DNA of 64,000 nt from CAZEDU01 sp964511185. GTDB lineage: Bacteria; Myxococcota; Myxococcia; Myxococcales; Myxococcaceae. A program made the translations under genes and the position numbers. Numbering within the stretch: position 1 is the first letter of the stretch; the number at the start of each line of letters is the position of its first letter. The stretch is from NCBI GenBank assembly GCA_964511185.1, contig CAZEDU010000001.1:62001-126000 (forward strand). The letters run 5' to 3'. Shown here piece after piece: positions 61,494 through 64,000 of the stretch. The notes below the pieces were generated by a model, which saw only the letters and a list, made by a program, of their open reading frames with translations, was not told the origin of the DNA and did not search any database.

Positions 61494-62234
61494 ATGGCCC
61501 GGCTGCTGAAACATTTTATCGAAAGGCCACGCGCCTGCTCGTACTTGGTCGGAGAGCTCGCCGCGCTCGAGCACCAGGTGATGACCGACGTGTCTCCGCC
61601 GGAGCTCGAGTCGATGCTGGCGCGGGGGTGGCGCCGGTTCGGTCCCATCTACTTCCGGCCGGCCTGCGCGGTCTGCGAGGAATGCGTGTCGCTGCGCATT
61701 CCCGCTGCGGCGTTCGCCCCTTCACGCAGCCAGCGCAAGGCGCTCAACCGCAGCCGCCGCTTCGAGGAGCGCATCGGCCGGCCGGTGGTCGACGAGGAGC
61801 GGCTGTCGCTGTACCGGCGCTGGCACCAGTCGCGGGAAGACGAACGCGCGTGGGACCCTTCGCCCTTGAGCGAAGAGGAGTACGCGCTGCAGTTCGCCTT
61901 CCCGCACCCGGCCGCGTACGAAGTGGCGCTCTACGACCAGGGGCGGCTCGTCTCGGTGAGCCTGGTCGACTGCACGCCGCGCGCGCTGAGCGCCGTCTAC
62001 TTCTTCTATGACCCGGCCTACGCGCACCTGTCGCTCGGCGTGGCGAACGTGGTGCGGCTGGTCGAGCTGGCGCGGGAGTGGGGCGCGCCGCACGTGTACC
62101 TGGGCTACCGCGTCGAAGGCTGCGCGTCGCTCCGGTACAAGAACGACTTCCGCCCGCACGAGGCGCTCGAGGGCCGCCCCGCGGCGAGCGAAGAGCCGCG
62201 CTGGGTGACGCTGGACGACCCGCCTCGTCCGTGA
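61494..62234 (+). CDS. bpt: Aspartate/glutamate leucyltransferase (ATE-like, Bpt)
   Basis: 246 residues from ATG 61494. The bacterial arginyl/leucyl-tRNA-protein transferase pattern is present: ACSYL near the start, PACAVCEECVSLRIP (the conserved CxxC region), YRRWHQSR, FYDPAYAHLSLGVANVV, and VYLGYRVEGCASLRYKNDFRP near the end. The enzyme adds Leu from Leu-tRNA to N-terminal Asp/Glu, marking proteins for ClpS/ClpAP degradation by the N-end rule. No clpS is visible in the window. Confidence 0.92.
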   Translation: MARLLKHFIERPRACSYLVGELAALEHQVMTDVSPPELESMLARGWRRFGPIYFRPACAVCEECVSLRIPAAAFAPSRSQRKALNRSRRFEERIGRPVVDEERLSLYRRWHQSREDERAWDPSPLSEEEYALQFAFPHPAAYEVALYDQGRLVSVSLVDCTPRALSAVYFFYDPAYAHLSLGVANVVRLVELAREWGAPHVYLGYRVEGCASLRYKNDFRPHEALEGRPAASEEPRWVTLDDPPRP

Positions 62235-62246
62235 AACGGCGCGCGC

Positions 62247-62690
62247 TCAGCCCGCCAGCGTCGCCTTGACCGAGAGCGCGACGTTGCCCTTCAGCGCTCC
62301 CGAAATCGGGCAGCCGTCCTTCGCGCCCTGCGCCGCCTTCTCGAAGTCGGCCTGCTGCATGCCCTTCACCCAGCCCTTCACCTCGAGTGCGCTCTGGGTC
62401 ACCTTCCAGCTGTCGCCGGCCTTGTCGAAGGTCACCGTGGCGGCGACCTCGAGCTTCTGCGGCGGCGTGTTGGCCTTGGCGAGCCCGGCGGAGAGCGCCA
62501 TCGCGAAGCAGCTCGCGTGCGCCGCGGCGATGAGCTCCTCGGGGCTGGTGCGGCCGTCGGCCGACTCGGTGCGCGACGCCCAGGTCACCGGCTGATCCTT
62601 GAACGCGCCGCTGCTCCTCGCGGTGACGCGGCCGGCGCCCTTCATCAGGTCTCCTTCCCAAACGACTTCGGCTCGACGGGTCGCTGCCAT
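62247..62690 (-). CDS. OsmC family peroxiredoxin-like protein
   Basis: 147 residues from ATG 62690. OsmC fold with the two redox cysteines in place: HASCFAMALS and DGCPISGAL, plus TSPEELIAAAHA. OsmC proteins reduce organic hydroperoxides using lipoyl or thiol partners in the cytoplasm. It converges on bpt with 12 bp between the genes. Closest in motif layout to OsmC proper rather than Ohr; the subtype is tentative. Confidence 0.93.
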   Translation of the reverse strand: MAATRRAEVVWEGDLMKGAGRVTARSSGAFKDQPVTWASRTESADGRTSPEELIAAAHASCFAMALSAGLAKANTPPQKLEVAATVTFDKAGDSWKVTQSALEVKGWVKGMQQADFEKAAQGAKDGCPISGALKGNVALSVKATLAG

Positions 62691-62816
62691 GGCAAAGCTC
62701 CTTGTGAGAGGGGCGTGCTTCTTATGGCCCGCGCTGAAGACGGGCCACCGCCGCGGCGTGCGAACGCGGAAAACGCGACACTGACGAACGCTTCTTGTCG
62801 CCGCGCGAACGCGGCG

Positions 62817-63998
62817 TCACCCCGAACGCCGGACGAACGCGGCCATCGCCTGCGCCCAGACTTCCTTGAGCGGCACCTGGAACTCCTTGGCCCGCGCGCG
62901 CACGTCCTCGAACTCGGGATGCGCGTTCATCACCCGCGGGCCCTTCAGCCCCAGCTTGATGCGCACCTCGCCGTAGGGCGTCTTCACCGTCTCGAAGCGG
63001 CGCTCCAGCGCGAAGCGCTCCACGGGGTAGAAGCGCACGCCCAGCGTGCTCGACTCGGTCACCACCGTCTCGATGAGCGCGTCGCGTTTGTCGGCCGGCG
63101 CGACGACGCCGAGCACGTGGCCGGGCCGGCTCTTCTTCATCGTGGCCGGCGTCACGTACGCGTCGAGCGCGCCCTGTTCCAGCAAGAGCTCGAGCAGGTT
63201 GCCGATGAGTTGCGGGCTCATGTCGTCCAGGTTCGCCTCGAGCACGAACGTCCCCGCGGCGCCGGCGTGCACCAGCCGCCCCAGCGACGCGCGCAGCACG
63301 TTGGCGCGGTCCGGCATCTCCTTGGTGCCCACGCCGTAGCCCACCCGCTCGACCACCATCTCGGGCGGCGCGCCCACCCGCGCGAAGGCCTTGAGCAGCG
63401 CGGCGCCGGTCGGCGTGGTCAGCTCGCCGACCCCTTCGAACTTCACCGGCACGTCGCGCAGAATCTCCAGCGTCGCGGGGGCCGGCACGGGGATGACGCC
63501 GTGCGACGAGCGCGTCTGGCCGCTGCCGAGCGGCGGGGGCGCGGCGAACACCGCCGGGTTTCCGAGCAGCTCGAGCGCGAGCGCGGCGCCGCAGATGTCG
63601 ACGATGGAGTCGACGGCGCCCACCTCGTGGAAGTGGATCTGCTCCACGGGCACGTCGTGAATCTTCGCCTCGGCCTCGCCGATGATGCGAAACGCCGCCA
63701 GCGCCCGCTCCTTCGCGCGCGCCGGCAGGGTGGCCGCGCCTTCGATGAGCTTGACGATGTCCGACAGCGCGCGGTGCGCGTGGCCTTCTTTCTTCTCCAG
63801 CTCGACGTCCAGGTGCGTGCCGGTGATTTGGTGCCGCGCGGCGCGGGTGGCCTTGAAGCGCCAGCCGCCGACGCCCAGCCCCTTCAGGCCCGCCGTCAGG
63901 TCCTCCTGCGAGACGCCCAGCTCGAGCGCGGCGGCGAGGAACATGTCGCCCGCGATGCCGCCCACCGGCTCCAGGTACAGCGCGCGCTCGCCGCTCAT
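62817..63998 (-). CDS. larC: LarC nickel-cofactor insertion protein (DUF111)
   Basis: 393 residues from ATG 63998; the next base marks the window edge region, but the N-terminus ALYLEPVGGIAGDMFLAAAL is in register with the family start, so the gene looks complete. Motifs: VEQIHFHEVGAVDSIVDI, TPTGAALLKAFA, LEANLDDMSPQLI and YVTPATMKKSRPGHVLGV. LarC is a CTP-dependent nickel cyclometallase that completes the nickel-pincer cofactor of lactate racemase and relatives. In some lactobacilli larC is split by frameshifting; here it is one continuous frame. larA, larB and larE are not seen here and may lie beyond the window. Confidence 0.93.
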   Translation of the reverse strand: MSGERALYLEPVGGIAGDMFLAAALELGVSQEDLTAGLKGLGVGGWRFKATRAARHQITGTHLDVELEKKEGHAHRALSDIVKLIEGAATLPARAKERALAAFRIIGEAEAKIHDVPVEQIHFHEVGAVDSIVDICGAALALELLGNPAVFAAPPPLGSGQTRSSHGVIPVPAPATLEILRDVPVKFEGVGELTTPTGAALLKAFARVGAPPEMVVERVGYGVGTKEMPDRANVLRASLGRLVHAGAAGTFVLEANLDDMSPQLIGNLLELLLEQGALDAYVTPATMKKSRPGHVLGVVAPADKRDALIETVVTESSTLGVRFYPVERFALERRFETVKTPYGEVRIKLGLKGPRVMNAHPEFEDVRARAKEFQVPLKEVWAQAMAAFVRRSG

Positions 63999-64000
63999 CG

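Overview
The window is very GC-rich, densely packed DNA that most resembles a Myxococcota (myxobacterial) chromosome. The indicators are two proteins with MYXO-CTERM-like tails, a Ser/Thr kinase with the HRDVTPDN catalytic loop, an FHA-headed sigma54 activator, DUF1592/DUF1552 gene pairs, thrombospondin type 3 repeat and MopE-like motifs, a CE2-type esterase pair and many orphan two-component proteins. It is a draft sequence: a run of ten N (33253-33262) interrupts one gene, and two other genes look frameshifted. I see no rRNA, tRNA, CRISPR array, transposase or prophage.

Layout. 1-8.3 kb: the end of a TPR protein, a small lipoprotein, a MshEN-domain protein, a TonB-dependent receptor, a PilZ-like protein, a large divergent GH13-like protein and a proline-rich protein. 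8.5-12.5 kb: a MoxR / DUF58 / BatA-like operon. 12.7-15.1 kb: a Tat-exported DUF1552 protein and an alpha/beta hydrolase. 15.1-19.5 kb, minus strand: a zinc-ribbon lipoprotein with a radical SAM/SPASM enzyme, then a VIT-vWA protein with an exosortase K-like transpeptidase and a small membrane protein. 19.8-21 kb: a frameshifted ConA-like surface protein. 21.2-24.7 kb: the FHA-sigma54 activator, a Ser/Thr kinase and a TPR membrane protein. 24.9-29.3 kb: a DUF1592/DUF1552 pair facing an intact paralogue of the frameshifted surface lipoprotein. 29.3-34.4 kb: NagZ, a lipoprotein, a MYXO-CTERM phospholipase/nuclease-like protein, an HX4DH nickel/cobalt-type permease, a receiver-DUF4388 protein and a small MYXO-CTERM protein.

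34.7-40.6 kb is a signalling cluster: a hybrid histidine kinase with a zinc-ribbon-like insert in its phospho-acceptor domain, a single-domain receiver, and a divergent receiver-HDOD-GGDEF protein whose receiver is a sibling of the first. 40.9-43.7 kb: the short (archaeal/eukaryotic-type) ProRS and three small unknown genes. 43.7-51.3 kb: a complete livJHMGF branched-chain amino-acid transporter operon with a four-GAF histidine kinase translationally coupled to its end. 51.5-54.5 kb: a stand-alone cNMP-binding protein, a TSP3/lamin-tail lipoprotein and an unknown protein. 54.6-64 kb: a small, probably frameshifted protein, dnaK-grpE, a phasin/histone-like protein, TerC, tandem CE2-like esterases, Bpt, OsmC and LarC.

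Two themes recur. One is envelope and surface biology: many lipoproteins, two sorting-signal systems and possible radical-SAM maturation. The other is multi-layer signalling: c-di-GMP modules (MshEN, PilZ, GGDEF), phosphorelay and Ser/Thr kinase. Gene ends are very tight: three convergent pairs share a 4-bp palindromic stop overlap. A short palindrome, GGGGACAGTCCCC, sits at or within a few bases of stop codons at four loci.
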